A DNA stretch of 64,000 nucleotides from Mycobacterium kansasii ATCC 12478 (GCF_000157895.3 NC_022663.1:4092001-4156000); one strand, 5' to 3'; counted from the stretch's first letter, positions 1 through 9,324 are shown. Notes: generated from the letters alone by a model not told the origin. Translations and numbers: made by a program.

Positions 1-1603
1 AGATCTTCGGGCGCACGGGCCCGGTCGTCTCGGCTGATCGGAAGATCCGGGGGGACGGCCCCGGCCCGGACAGGACGGTGGTGGGTGCGTCATGGCCCGC
101 CTCCGGCGTCCGGAACTGGGCCGTCTCCGCCTCCGACGGCAGCGCGGGTCGTCCGCCCGGTGGGGTGCGGCGCCGACCGGACCGGGGCCGTCGCGGATGT
201 GGCCGCATTCGCCGCGGTGGGCGCTGCCGCCGCGCGATCAGGACGGCGGCGAGAATGCCCAGGGCCAGGCCGCACAGCGTCACGTCGAAGACGCTGCTGA
301 TCTGCTGGGCCAAATTGTTGCCATAGACCGGGTTCGCCGGCGCGCCGGGGGGTGTCGCAAAGCGTGGCGCCAGGACGACGCCAAGGATGACGCGAGAAAC
401 GCTGAGCGCGAACAGGAATCCGGACAGCGACGAGATCAGCCGGGCGGGCAGCGCATCGTTTTTCAGGTTGAGTCGAAGCCAGATCGCAAGCACCGCCGTG
501 ACCAGGTCGAAGCCCGCCAGCGTCATGGTGTCATAGCGTGAATAGGGGTAATCCAACATCACCGCCGTGCTCAGGTCGGTCAGCCTCATCACCACCGAGC
601 CCAGGCACCACGCGGCGATGAGCAGCAAGCCGTTTCGGGCCGCTGCGCGCCAGACGTCCTTGGCTATCGGCCGGCCGCCCGGGGGTCGCACCAAGGTCAG
701 CGGCGCGAAGATGGCGGCGCCGGCCGCCCACGCCAGGAACCCTTCGTATCCGACGCCGGCCGTCGAGGTGTTCTGTGCGATGCCGTGGAATGCATCGATT
801 TCACGGCCGACCGGCAGGATCCACACGATGACTCCGGCGGCCAGCGCCGAGGCTCCCAGCGCAATCGTGGACAGCCGGTAGCCTTCGGTGCCCTTCAGCA
901 TCCACCGGGACGCAACCAGGACCGCGACGAGCGCGACAACGCCATAGACCACCGCCGTGTCGATCACCACGATGTTCTGCTTGCCGAACCCGGAGGCGGC
1001 CCCAGCGGGATGCAATGCGTATCGCACCCGCCAGACAAGGTTGAAACCCGCGCTGAGGGCGGCGCCGAACATCGACGCGTAGCCGATGATTCGGGCGGCC
1101 AGCAACCAGTTACGGTGCTTGTCATCGTCGGCGATCGCGCCGGTGATCGACGGTTGCGCGCTGAGCACCGCGCCGGCGGTTCCCAGCCAGCCGCCCGGCC
1201 CGACACCGCCCGGCACGTTGACGGTGCCACCGAACCGGATCGTTTGGAACGCGTCGTAGACGACGAACGCCAACACCAGCAGCAGATACGGGGTGTTGAG
1301 GGCCAGACGCAGCCGGCCTGCCCGGCCGGGTTCGGGTTTACCCAGATGCGGCACGACGGCCGCCGTCAACGACAGCAGCGTCACCAGCAGCAGTACCCCG
1401 AACAAGATTCTGCTGCTGCCCGGAATCCGGAAGCCGAAATACAGATTCCACGGGAAGAACAGCGCGCTGACAACCAGCACACTGGAGGCCACGTCCCGGT
1501 TGATGTTCCACCTTCGTAGCGAGTCCCGTGGCTGGCCGGGCGGGGCCGGCGGCCGCGCACCCATGATCGGGCCGGTAGGCGTGTCGTCGCTGCTCAGGCT
1601 CAC
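1..1603 (-). CDS. Polytopic membrane protein, Rv0537c-like (3' end outside window)
   Basis: Reading frame of 534 residues still open at the left edge, so the C-terminus is missing. The start is GTG at 1603 with AGGGAGG a few bases upstream. The protein has several hydrophobic segments (VLVVSALFFPWNLYFGF, YLLLVLAFVVYDAF, TAVVYGVVALVAVLVA, LLIIAAWCLGSV and others) and ends in a basic Pro/Arg-rich tail (from about residue 470) that is probably cytoplasmic. It matches the position and layout of M. tuberculosis Rv0537c, an integral membrane protein of unknown function divergent from Rv0538. No catalytic motif is visible. The Pro/Arg tail appears longer than I would expect for the family. Confidence 0.8.
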   Translation of the reverse strand, partial: MSLSSDDTPTGPIMGARPPAPPGQPRDSLRRWNINRDVASSVLVVSALFFPWNLYFGFRIPGSSRILFGVLLLVTLLSLTAAVVPHLGKPEPGRAGRLRLALNTPYLLLVLAFVVYDAFQTIRFGGTVNVPGGVGPGGWLGTAGAVLSAQPSITGAIADDDKHRNWLLAARIIGYASMFGAALSAGFNLVWRVRYALHPAGAASGFGKQNIVVIDTAVVYGVVALVAVLVASRWMLKGTEGYRLSTIALGASALAAGVIVWILPVGREIDAFHGIAQNTSTAGVGYEGFLAWAAGAAIFAPLTLVRPPGGRPIAKDVWRAAARNGLLLIAAWCLGSVVMRLTDLSTAVMLDYPYSRYDTMTLAGFDLVTAVLAIWLRLNLKNDALPARLISSLSGFLFALSVSRVILGVVLAPRFATPPGAPANPVYGNNLAQQISSVFDVTLCGLALGILAAVLIARRQRPPRRMRPHPRRPRSGRRRTPPGGRPALPSEAETAQFRTPEAGHDAPTTVLSGPGPSPRIFRSAETTGPVRPKI

Positions 1604-1877
1604 GATGCCTCCCTGGGATCGAGATCGGTTGCGGCTGCCTCGGGGTCGGCGCGGTGGCGAGGGAACCCCCTACCGGGCGCTCGGCGTTGTTGGATTGCGA
1701 ACATATCCTCCATTCGGACGACGCGGCAGGTGGCAGGGTTTCGGGTGTGACCCAGCCCTTCGGAAATCCAGTTACGCTGCGTTTGTCGCCTGAAAAGATG
1801 AATACTGCCGACCGTATCGCAGTCTAATGATGCCGGACATTGCTGGCCGTGGGGTCGCCAGCCGAAGGAGACCGTAA
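1604..1877. promoter_or_regulatory. Divergent intergenic region (Rv0537c-like / Rv0538-like)
   Basis: A 274-bp gap between divergent start codons, so both promoters should lie here. The only clear signals are ribosome binding sites: AGGGAGG before the minus-strand GTG, and GAAGGAGA six bases before the plus-strand ATG at 1878. No convincing operator or RNA gene was seen. Confidence 0.5.
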
Positions 1878-3779
1878 ATGGACGTCGTTTTGGGGGTCGC
1901 GGTCGCGGGTCCGGTCGCGCGGTTGGCGCTTGTCGGGGCGGGTGCCGGGGGCGCCGCCGTGATCGACCAATCCTCGGTCGATGTGGCCGAAGAGCCCATC
2001 TCGGTGTTGACCGAGACGGTGGCCGGCACGGACCGATTGCTGGCCGACGAGGGCCACCGGCTGGTCGCCACCCGGCTGTGCTGGCCGGATCACGGCAAAG
2101 CCGACGAACTGCGGCAGGCCCTGGTCGATTCCGGGGTCCACGACGTGGACGTGTTGTCGGAGTCCGAGGCTGCCACCGCGCTGTTGGGCGCGAACGGCTC
2201 GGACTCGGCTGTGTTGCTGGTCGGCGACCAGACGGCGAGCTTGTCGGTCGCGGGCGCCGGCGACGCGCCGCCGACCCTGCTGGCTGCCGCGCCGGTCGAG
2301 GGTGACGCGACGGCGACATTCGACACGCTGATGGCGCGGCTCGACGAGCAGTCGGGCGCTCCCGGTGAGGTTTTGCTGGTGGGTGGCTCCGCCGAGCAGA
2401 CCTCGGTACTGGCCGACCAGCTCCGGGCCGGCTCGACGATGCGGGTGCAGGTTGCCGACGATCCGACGTTCGCGCTGGCCCGCGGCGCGGCGTTGGTTGC
2501 CGGGGCGGCAGCGGGCGCGTCGGGAGCGACGATGGCGCACCCGGCCGTGGCCGCAGACGCGACGACTTTCCTGCCCCCGGCCGCGGCGCCAGCGGGTGAG
2601 GCAGCAGATGCCCAGCTGGCGTACTCGGAGGCCGGCGATGACTATGCCGGCGACTATGACGGCTATGACGACTATGACGGCTATGACGACTATGACGGCG
2701 AGTACGGCGACTATGGCGACGGCGAGGCAGCCGCCGCAGGCCGCCCGCCGCTCAACGCCCGGTCGTTGCTGATCAGCAATGCCGTAGTGGCCTTCATGAT
2801 CATCGGGTTCGCCTCGCTGGCGGTGGCGGTGGCGGTCGTTATCCGGCCGACCGCGGCGTCGCAGCCGGTCGAGGGTTACCAGAACGCGCAGCCGGGCAAG
2901 TTCATGCCGCTGTTGCCGACGGAACAGCAGGCGCCGGTCCCACCGCCACCTGCCGACAACCCCACCGCAGGCTTCCAGGGAGGTACCGTCCCGGCCGTCC
3001 AGGGCGTGGTTCCTCGGCAGCAGACGCCGCCCGCGACGGGCGGGGAGCCGGTTGCACCTGCCCCGGCGCCTCCCGGTGTCGTACCCGCACCCATCCCGAT
3101 CCCGGTTCCGGTCATCATTCCGCCGTGGCCGGGTTGGTCACCCGGAGTGACGACCCCGCCGACGACCCCGCCCACCACACCGCCGACGACCCCACCCACT
3201 ACGCCGCCGACGACGCCACCCACCACGCCGCCGACGACGCCACCCACCACGCCGCCGACGACGCCACCCACGACGCCGCCGACGACGCCGGTGACCACGC
3301 CACCCACGACGCCGCCGACGACGCCGGTGACCACGCCGCCCACGACGATGGCCCCGGTGACCACGACGGTCGCTCCGACGACCGTTCCCCCGACCACGGT
3401 CGCTCCGACGACCGTCGCTCCCCAGCCGACGCAGCAGCCGACCCAGGAGCCGACGCAAGTACCAACCCAACAGGTACCAACCCAACAGGTACCAACCCAA
3501 CAGCAGACTGTGGCCCCACAGGCGCCGCAGACGGTGGCTCCGGCTCCGCAGCCGCCACTCGGGGGTGGTGGTAGCGGCAGCGGCGGTGGTAGCGGTAGTA
3601 GCGGCGGCAGCGGCGGCAGCGGCGGCAGCGGCGGCAGTAGCGGCGGTAGCGGCGGCAGCGGCGGTGGTAGCGGCAGTAGCGGCGGTGGTAGCGGCAGTAG
3701 CGGCGGCAGTAGCGGTGGCAGTAGCGGTGGCAGTAGCAGTGGTGGTGGTAGCAGCGGCGGCGGGCACTCCGGCCACTGA
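1878..3779 (+). CDS. Rv0538-like membrane protein with Thr/Pro and Gly/Ser low-complexity tail
   Basis: 633 residues. Residues 1-220 form a soluble Ala/Val/Asp-rich domain with the look of a degenerate ASKHA-type fold (VVLGVAVAGPVARLALVG at the start), as in mycobacterial DUF7159 proteins. Next come an acidic Asp/Tyr/Gly stretch (about 255-280), one transmembrane helix (about 297-325), a Pro-rich linker, PPTT repeats (about 423-491), a Gln/Pro/Thr segment, and a Gly/Ser tail (about 561-630) that ends the protein. The tail is probably outside the membrane and is a candidate for O-mannosylation, but this is inference. A DPM-type glycosyltransferase gene follows directly, as in M. tuberculosis. 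The start ATG has a GAAGGAGA binding site. Confidence 0.85.
   Translation: MDVVLGVAVAGPVARLALVGAGAGGAAVIDQSSVDVAEEPISVLTETVAGTDRLLADEGHRLVATRLCWPDHGKADELRQALVDSGVHDVDVLSESEAATALLGANGSDSAVLLVGDQTASLSVAGAGDAPPTLLAAAPVEGDATATFDTLMARLDEQSGAPGEVLLVGGSAEQTSVLADQLRAGSTMRVQVADDPTFALARGAALVAGAAAGASGATMAHPAVAADATTFLPPAAAPAGEAADAQLAYSEAGDDYAGDYDGYDDYDGYDDYDGEYGDYGDGEAAAAGRPPLNARSLLISNAVVAFMIIGFASLAVAVAVVIRPTAASQPVEGYQNAQPGKFMPLLPTEQQAPVPPPPADNPTAGFQGGTVPAVQGVVPRQQTPPATGGEPVAPAPAPPGVVPAPIPIPVPVIIPPWPGWSPGVTTPPTTPPTTPPTTPPTTPPTTPPTTPPTTPPTTPPTTPPTTPPTTPVTTPPTTPPTTPVTTPPTTMAPVTTTVAPTTVPPTTVAPTTVAPQPTQQPTQEPTQVPTQQVPTQQVPTQQQTVAPQAPQTVAPAPQPPLGGGGSGSGGGSGSSGGSGGSGGSGGSSGGSGGSGGGSGSSGGGSGSSGGSSGGSSGGSSSGGGSSGGGHSGH
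3149..3343 (+). repeat. PPTT-coding tandem repeat
   Basis: Near-perfect 12-bp and 24-bp units (ccgacgacgccacccaccac) coding about sixteen Pro-Pro-Thr-Thr blocks inside the Rv0538-like gene. Copy number is likely to vary between strains by slippage. The reading frame is intact here. Confidence 0.9.
3559..3762 (+). repeat. Gly/Ser-coding tandem repeat
   Basis: Degenerate 9-bp units of the ggcggcagc type code a run of Gly-Gly-Ser and Gly-Ser-Ser that forms the C-terminal tail of the Rv0538-like protein. This is a second, independent low-complexity tract in the same gene. Confidence 0.9.
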
Positions 3780-3812
3780 TCCCGGTCGCGGCTTCGCCTA
3801 AGGTCGGAGGGC

Positions 3813-4469
3813 ATGCCCGGCGATGCGGTGACTGTGGTGCTGCCCTGTCTCAACGAGGAAGAGTCGCTACCGGCGGTGCTGGCCGCGATCCCGGCCGGTT
3901 ATCGGGTGCTGGTGGTGGACAACAACAGCACCGACAACACCGCGGCGGTTGCCGGCCGGCACGGCGCGCAGGTGGTTACCGAGCCGCGGCCCGGTTACGG
4001 CGCTGCGGTGCACGCCGGCGTGGAAGCCGCGACAACTCCGATCGTGGCGGTGATCGACGCCGACGGTTCGATGGATGCCGGTGAGTTGCCCCGGCTGGTG
4101 GCCGAACTCGAGCGGGGCGCCGATCTGGTGACCGGTCGACGCCGTCCGGTTCGCGGATTGCACTGGCCCTGGGTGGCGCGGGTGGGCACGGTAGTGATGA
4201 GCTGGCGACTGCGTACCCGCCACGGCTTGCCGGTGCACGACATCGCGCCCATGCGGGTGGCTCGGCGGGAGGCGCTGCTGCATCTGGGCGTCGCTGATCG
4301 ACGGTCCGGGTATCCGTTGGAACTGTTGGTCCGCGCGGGGGCAGCCGGCTGGCGCGTGGTTGAACTCGACGTCAGCTACGGTCCCCGGGCTGGCGGCAAA
4401 TCCAAGGTCAGCGGTTCGTTGCGCGGCAGCATCATCGCGATTCTGGACTTCTGGAAGGTGATCTCGTGA
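3813..4469 (+). CDS. Family 2 glycosyltransferase (dolichyl-phosphate-sugar-synthase-like, Rv0539)
   Basis: 218 residues, single GT-A domain. It begins with the GT2 signature VVLPCLNEEESLP and VVDNNSTDNT for nucleotide-sugar binding, and has VIDADGSMD as the DXD-type metal site near residue 75. DPM1-type enzymes transfer a sugar from a nucleotide donor to polyprenyl phosphate at the inner face of the membrane. No transmembrane segment is seen, unlike Ppm1 or GtrB proteins. The last codons overlap the next gene by four bases (GTGA), so translation is coupled. Following the Thr/Pro-rich membrane protein, a role in surface glycosylation is plausible but inferred. Confidence 0.85.
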   Translation: MPGDAVTVVLPCLNEEESLPAVLAAIPAGYRVLVVDNNSTDNTAAVAGRHGAQVVTEPRPGYGAAVHAGVEAATTPIVAVIDADGSMDAGELPRLVAELERGADLVTGRRRPVRGLHWPWVARVGTVVMSWRLRTRHGLPVHDIAPMRVARREALLHLGVADRRSGYPLELLVRAGAAGWRVVELDVSYGPRAGGKSKVSGSLRGSIIAILDFWKVIS

Positions 4470-5128
4470 GCGTGCTGCCGGTCACGGTGCTGGTGGTCGC
4501 CAAGGCGCCGGAGCCGGGATTCGCCAAGACGCGGCTGGCGGTGGCGGTGGGTGACCGGATCGCCGCCGACATCGCCGCGGCGGCGCTGCTGGACACGCTC
4601 GATGCGGTCGCCGCGGCGCCGGTGGCCACGCGCGTGGTGGCGCTCACCGGCAACTTGGACGGGGCGGCCAACGCCGACGACATCCGGCAACGGCTGGAGG
4701 CCTTCACGGTCATCGAGCAACGTGGCGACGACTTCGCCGACCGCCTCGTCAATGCACACGCCGACGCCGCAAACGGGTATCCCGTACTGCAAATCGGCAT
4801 GGATACTCCCCAGGTTTCCGCCGGACTGCTGGGCGGTTGCGCACGACGGTTACTCGCGGCGCCGGCGGTGCTCGGATTGGCAATAGACGGTGGCTGGTGG
4901 GTGCTCGGAGTCCACAGCCCCGCTGCGGCCGAGTGCCTGCGCGGCGTCCCGATGTCGCAGCCTGATACCGGTGAACTCACACTGAAGGCTTTGCGCCACA
5001 ACGGTATTGAGGTAAAAACTGTGACGCCACTGGCCGATCTCGATGTCATTGACGACCTCGCGGTGGTGCGCGACGCGTGCGCCCCGGACAGCCGCTTCGC
5101 CCGGGTCACCCGCGCGGCCGGGCTGTGA
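4466..5128 (+). CDS. DUF2064 glycosyltransferase-like protein (Rv0540)
   Basis: 220 residues, matching the DUF2064/TIGR04282 family of small GT-A-like proteins: VLVVAKAPEPGFAKTRLA at the N-terminus is the family signature, and IGMDTPQVS near residue 110 stands for the usual D-x-P metal-binding loop. The biochemical role is unknown; members often sit beside GT2 enzymes, as here. The GTG start overlaps the upstream stop by four bases, giving a two-gene coupled unit. Confidence 0.85.
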   Translation: MSVLPVTVLVVAKAPEPGFAKTRLAVAVGDRIAADIAAAALLDTLDAVAAAPVATRVVALTGNLDGAANADDIRQRLEAFTVIEQRGDDFADRLVNAHADAANGYPVLQIGMDTPQVSAGLLGGCARRLLAAPAVLGLAIDGGWWVLGVHSPAAAECLRGVPMSQPDTGELTLKALRHNGIEVKTVTPLADLDVIDDLAVVRDACAPDSRFARVTRAAGL

Positions 5129-5189
5129 AGTCGTCCGGGAGGCGGGCGGCACCATCAGGGCGGCGCACCGCACCCGGGGTCACCCACCG

Positions 5190-6437
5190 TCAGCGGGTTC
5201 GGCGGCGCAATACCACCCAGCGCCCGGCGACCCCGACGGCAAACATGCCCAGTCCCGCGGCGACCGATTCCCACGGCAGTGTGACCACCAGGACCAGGCA
5301 ACCGATCAGCCCGAAGACGCTCAGCGCCCGCAGTCGGCCACGGCCCGCCAGGGTATAGGCGGCCGCGTTGGCGATCGCGTAGTAGATCAACACGCCAAAG
5401 GACGAGAAACCGATCGCGCCGCGCAGATCCACGGTGGCCACCAGCACGCACACCGCGACGGCGAGCGCGATCTCGGCGTGATGCGGCACCTGATTGCGCG
5501 GATGGACCGCGGCCAGCCAGCGGGGCAGGTCGCGATGACGGGCCATCGCCAGCGCGGTGCGCCCCACCCCGGCGATCAGCGCCAGCAGTGCACCGAGGGA
5601 GGCCAGCGCGCCGCCGACGGCCACAACCGGCACCAACGACGCGGCACCGGCGACGCGCAGCGCCTCGGCCAGCGGCGCCGCGGCTCTGGCCAGCCGGTCC
5701 GGTCCGGCGGCCGACAGCACCGCCACCCCGACCACCAGATAGGTCGCCACCGTGATCGTCAGCGCCAGGGTGATCGCCTTGGGGATGGCACGGGCCGGGT
5801 CGCGGACCTCTTCACCCATCGTGGCGATACGCGCATAACCGGCGAACGCGAAGAACAGCAGTCCCGCCGCCTGCAGCACTCCGTAGGGCGTGACGACGGA
5901 CCAGCCTTCGATCAGATGGGCGGACCCGGGCCGGGCCGCGGCAATGCCGATCACCACGACGGCGAGCGCAATAAAGGTGCACGCCACCAATATTCGGGCC
6001 AGCATCGCCGTCTTGGTGATGCCGCGATAGTTCAGCGCGGCCAGCACCGCCACGGCGGCGACCGCTACGGCTCGCTGCGCCCACCCCGGCCCGCTGACGG
6101 TGTAGGAGGCGACGGTCAACGCCATCGCCGCACACGAGGCCGTCTTGCCGATCACGAATCCCCAACCGGCCAGGAAGCCCCACCACGGTCCCAGGCGTTC
6201 GCGCCCGTAGATGTAGGTGCCGCCGGAAACCGGATACCGCGCGGCCAGCCGGGCCGAGGCGATCGCGTTGCAATAGGCGACCGCCGCGGCGAGCGCCAGC
6301 CCGATCAGCAGCCCCACCCCCGCAGCCCGGGCGGCCGGGCCGAACGCGGCGAACACCCCGGCGCCGATCATCGATCCCAGCCCGATCACCACCGCATCGG
6401 TGGTCCCGAGCCGACGCGCCAGTGCCGACTGTTCCAT
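5190..6437 (-). CDS. APC-family amino acid permease
   Basis: 415 residues from ATG at 6437; the open frame runs on upstream through Rv0541c-like DNA, but the family start GLGSMIGAGVFAAFGPAA lies close after this ATG. About twelve hydrophobic helices. The GSMIGAGVF motif of helix 1 and the SGGTYIYGRERLG loop are typical of APC-superfamily (YjeH/CAT-like) transporters. It should exchange or import amino acids or polyamines with protons; the substrate cannot be read from the sequence. It lies eight bases downstream of the next membrane gene, on the same strand as the menE group, and I do not recall an equivalent at this site in M. tuberculosis. Confidence 0.85.
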   Translation of the reverse strand: MEQSALARRLGTTDAVVIGLGSMIGAGVFAAFGPAARAAGVGLLIGLALAAAVAYCNAIASARLAARYPVSGGTYIYGRERLGPWWGFLAGWGFVIGKTASCAAMALTVASYTVSGPGWAQRAVAVAAVAVLAALNYRGITKTAMLARILVACTFIALAVVVIGIAAARPGSAHLIEGWSVVTPYGVLQAAGLLFFAFAGYARIATMGEEVRDPARAIPKAITLALTITVATYLVVGVAVLSAAGPDRLARAAAPLAEALRVAGAASLVPVVAVGGALASLGALLALIAGVGRTALAMARHRDLPRWLAAVHPRNQVPHHAEIALAVAVCVLVATVDLRGAIGFSSFGVLIYYAIANAAAYTLAGRGRLRALSVFGLIGCLVLVVTLPWESVAAGLGMFAVGVAGRWVVLRRRTR

Positions 6438-6445
6438 GTATCCGC

Positions 6446-7798
6446 CTACCAGTTGGTGAAGATGATGCTGTTCAGCAGCAGGGCGCCGGCGGCGTTGACC
6501 GCCAGCCACAGCCGGGCCGATCGCTCCGGCAGCAGCGCCGGCGCAGCGGTCAGCCAGATGGTGAACGGCAGCCAGATCCGTTCCGTCTCCGCCTTGCTCA
6601 GCATGCTCAGGTCCGCGCACACAATGGCGGCCAGCGCCCCCAGCAGCAGCAGGTGAAACCCGGAGCGGCGGCGTATCGCCTCGCGGTCGAACACCCGGCT
6701 GACGCCGGCGACGCTGCCCAGCCCGATCGCACACACCACGCACGCCAGGTTGGCCCAGCTCCAGTACTGAAACGGCCGGTCGTGAGCGATCCCCTGCCAA
6801 TAGCGTTGCTGTACCAGTGTGTAGCCCTCGAACCAGGAGAATCCCGCCACCGCGAAGGCCACCGCCACCGCTGCCGCGGCCACGACGGCCGGCCCCAACG
6901 CCCGCAGGCCCGCCCGCCAGTCCTTCGAAGACACCAGTACCGCCAATGCCGGAAGCCCCATCAGCATCAGGCCGTAGCTGAGGAAGACGCCCCAGCCCAG
7001 CAGCAGGCCTGCCCCGGCGGCCACCAGCCCGGGAAACCGCGTCCCGGCGTGCACCGCAACCGCCAGCAGCGCGATACCCCACGCCGCGACGCCGGCGAAA
7101 TATCCGTCGGCCGACACCGCGACCCAGATCGCGGTAGGCGCCAGAGCGAGAAACGGGGCGGCGCGGCGGGCGGTGTGCTCGCCGGCCAGCGCGCGGACGG
7201 CGACCACAACCGCCGCTGCGGCGCTCGAACCGACCAGCAGGCACAGCAGCCCGGCCCAGGCGCCCCCGTGCAGGCCGAGCCGATCCAGCCACACAAACGT
7301 CAGCAGCGCGCCCGGCGGATGCCCGGAGACATGGGTGGTCCAGGAGTTCGGCTGGAAGTCGACAATCCGGCTGGCGAAGGTGCGCACCGTGGCCGGGATG
7401 TCTCTGATTCCCGGCACCTCCGACAAATACTCGTCCTTGGTGGTCAATCGGCCGGCGAAGCCTTGCTGCCAGCCGTCGATCATCGCCAGTGAGAACGCCC
7501 AGGCGCAGCTGGTGGCCCAGCTGCCCAGGGTCAGTAGCCGCCACGAAAGTCGTTGCGTCACAACCGGACCCCATGCCACGACGGCCAGCGCGATCACGAT
7601 CGCGGCCCACGTCCCCCAGCTGGCGTGAACATCCCAGTAACCGAAGATCGGCGCGGCGCCGGCGCGGGAGGCGAAACGCTCCAGGCCGATATCGCGGCGG
7701 GGTTTGACCCCGAGGTTCATCCGCGGCAGCACGAAGGCCGCTGCCACCAGGACGACCCCAACCGCGACGGCTGATGTTTCCCGGCGGGCGATCCTCAC
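6446..7798 (-). CDS. Polytopic membrane protein (Rv0541c-like)
   Basis: 450 residues from GTG at 7798; the frame is open further upstream, but that part reads as Arg-rich antisense of menE. M. tuberculosis Rv0541c has nearly the same length. It has about ten transmembrane helices, beginning with TSAVAVGVVLVAAAFVLP, and a large luminal-type loop with VDFQPNSWTTHVSGHPPG, where conserved polar residues sit as in GT-C glycosyltransferases. A GT-C-like transferase is possible but unproven. It starts eleven bases after the menE stop, so it is probably co-transcribed with menE. Confidence 0.75.
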   Translation of the reverse strand: MRIARRETSAVAVGVVLVAAAFVLPRMNLGVKPRRDIGLERFASRAGAAPIFGYWDVHASWGTWAAIVIALAVVAWGPVVTQRLSWRLLTLGSWATSCAWAFSLAMIDGWQQGFAGRLTTKDEYLSEVPGIRDIPATVRTFASRIVDFQPNSWTTHVSGHPPGALLTFVWLDRLGLHGGAWAGLLCLLVGSSAAAAVVVAVRALAGEHTARRAAPFLALAPTAIWVAVSADGYFAGVAAWGIALLAVAVHAGTRFPGLVAAGAGLLLGWGVFLSYGLMLMGLPALAVLVSSKDWRAGLRALGPAVVAAAAVAVAFAVAGFSWFEGYTLVQQRYWQGIAHDRPFQYWSWANLACVVCAIGLGSVAGVSRVFDREAIRRRSGFHLLLLGALAAIVCADLSMLSKAETERIWLPFTIWLTAAPALLPERSARLWLAVNAAGALLLNSIIFTNW

Positions 7799-7809
7799 GA
7801 GCGCCCAGC

Positions 7810-8916
7810 TTATTGGGAGCCGGCGCCGGCGAACCGGCGCACCAACGCCGCCCGGTCGATCTTGCCGATGCCGCGTCGCGGTAGCTCGTCGACGATGTGC
7901 AGCTCGCGAGGCGCGGCGGTGACATCGAGCGTGCGCGCGACCTGCTCCCGCAATGCCGCCAGCGTCGGCGCGGCGCAACCAGTGCGGACCACGATCGCGG
8001 CCACCACGCGCTGGCCCAACCGGTCATCGGCCACCCCGAAAACCGCACAGTCAGCCACCGCCGGATGGCTGCCCAGTGCCGTCTCCACCGGCCCCGGCAG
8101 CACGGTCAGTCCGCCGGTACTGATGGCATCATCGACCCGCCCCAGGACCCGCAGCACACCCGAATCATCCACCGCACCAAGGTCATCGGTGTGGAACCAG
8201 CCCGCTTCGGCGAACGGGTCGGGATCGACCGGGTTGCGATACCCCTTGGCCAGGGTCGGGCCGCCCACGGCGATGCGGCCGTCGGGCAGGATCCGCACCC
8301 GGACCCCGTCGAGCGGCACGCCGTCGTACACGCAGCCTCCCGCGGTCTCACTCATGCCATAGGTGCGTACCACCCTGATGCCGGCCGCCGCCGCGGCTTC
8401 CACGACTCGCCGTGGCGCCGGTCCGCCACCGATCAGCACGGCATCCAGTTCGGCTAGCGCCGCGGTGGCGGCCGGGTCGGTCAGCGCCTTGGCCAGCTGC
8501 GCGGCCACCAGCGATGTGTATCGCCGCCCTGGGGCCAATCGCCTTACCGCGCCGGGCAATTGGGCGACGTCGAAGCCCGCGGAGACATCCAGCTCGACGG
8601 GTGTGCGACCGGCTAGCACGCTGCGAACCAGCACCTGCAGTCCGGCGATGTGATACGGCGGCACCGCCAGCAGCCAGGCGCCCGGACCGCCGAGACGCTG
8701 GTGGGTGGCCGCGGCGCTGGCGGTCAGAGCGGCGGCGGTCAGCAATGCGCCCTTGGGCGCACCGGTGGTTCCCGACGTCGTCACCACCAGTGCCACGTCG
8801 TCGTCGATCTCTTCCCCCACCCGCAAAGCGGCCGAGGCCGACTCATCGGGTGCCGCCGTCACGACCAGCGCCGGGTCGCGGCCTGCGAGAACCCGCTGCA
8901 CGGCGGGCAGCAGCAA
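7810..8916 (-). CDS. menE: o-Succinylbenzoate-CoA ligase
   Basis: ANL-superfamily adenylating enzyme, 368 residues. It converts o-succinylbenzoate, ATP and CoA to OSB-CoA for MenB. The P-loop is VVTTSGTTGAPKGALL (about residues 45-60); VRTYGMSETAGG is the A5 motif, GWFHTDDLG the A7 motif, and PRRGIGKIDRAALVRR carries the C-terminal catalytic Lys. It is short, as mycobacterial MenE is, lacking much of the usual N-terminal subdomain. The start is uncertain: the TTG at 8916 is used because no ATG or GTG lies in frame between it and the region overlapping the upstream gene's end. It begins 44 bases after the DUF3349 stop. Confidence 0.9.
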   Translation of the reverse strand: MLLPAVQRVLAGRDPALVVTAAPDESASAALRVGEEIDDDVALVVTTSGTTGAPKGALLTAAALTASAAATHQRLGGPGAWLLAVPPYHIAGLQVLVRSVLAGRTPVELDVSAGFDVAQLPGAVRRLAPGRRYTSLVAAQLAKALTDPAATAALAELDAVLIGGGPAPRRVVEAAAAAGIRVVRTYGMSETAGGCVYDGVPLDGVRVRILPDGRIAVGGPTLAKGYRNPVDPDPFAEAGWFHTDDLGAVDDSGVLRVLGRVDDAISTGGLTVLPGPVETALGSHPAVADCAVFGVADDRLGQRVVAAIVVRTGCAAPTLAALREQVARTLDVTAAPRELHIVDELPRRGIGKIDRAALVRRFAGAGSQ

Positions 8917-8960
8917 CGAGACGGCGAAACCGGGCGGGACGCTCAGCGCCCGCAGGACGG

Positions 8961-9266
8961 CTATGCGTGGCCCTCGCGGGTTTCGTCGACTGGGTCGAAC
9001 GGCCAGCCGTGGGCGGCCAGCCGGGCGCGCACCTGCTCGACATCATCCGGTGACGGCAGGTCGTCGGTGAATTGGGTGATCACCACCCCGATATCGATCT
9101 GGTCGAACTCACCGCGGCGGATGAGTTCGCCGGCGACGGCCTGCACCTCGTCGTTGGTCAGGCGGCGCGCCAGCAGGGCAAGGACGGCAAAGGAGTCGGT
9201 CGGTGGAACTCCCTCGGGATAGCCCGCCCGCAGCCACGACACGATCGAGGTGAGAAATCGGTTCAC
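8961..9266 (-). CDS. DUF3349 protein (Rv0543c-like)
   Basis: 101 residues, mostly helical, acidic. The family signature is a short N-terminal helix (FLTSIVSWLRAGYPEGVP) followed by a ligand-free helical bundle in which RRLTNDEVQAVAGEL and ITQFTDDLPSPDDV recur across Actinobacteria. M. tuberculosis has several paralogues and structures exist, but no function is known. It sits directly upstream of menE in the same direction. Confidence 0.85.
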   Translation of the reverse strand: MNRFLTSIVSWLRAGYPEGVPPTDSFAVLALLARRLTNDEVQAVAGELIRRGEFDQIDIGVVITQFTDDLPSPDDVEQVRARLAAHGWPFDPVDETREGHA

Positions 9267-9324
9267 GCTGTTACAACTTCCCGTCAGGCCTGCAAGAAAA
9301 CTCTATGTCAGGACCAATCCGACG

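Noticed and set aside
3149..3343. CRISPR array
   Set aside because: Repeats are contiguous in-frame codon repeats without spacers.
2876..3853. Minus-strand frame rich in Val-Gly and Pro-Leu
   Set aside because: It is the antisense of the Thr/Pro and Gly/Ser repeats of the Rv0538-like gene.
5043..6656. 537-codon plus-strand frame
   Set aside because: Low-complexity Arg/Gln/His composition, antisense of the permease gene.
6438..8048. 952-codon minus-strand frame ending in the permease
   Set aside because: Only the last 415 codons look like a protein; the rest is an out-of-frame copy of the Rv0541c-like and menE genes.
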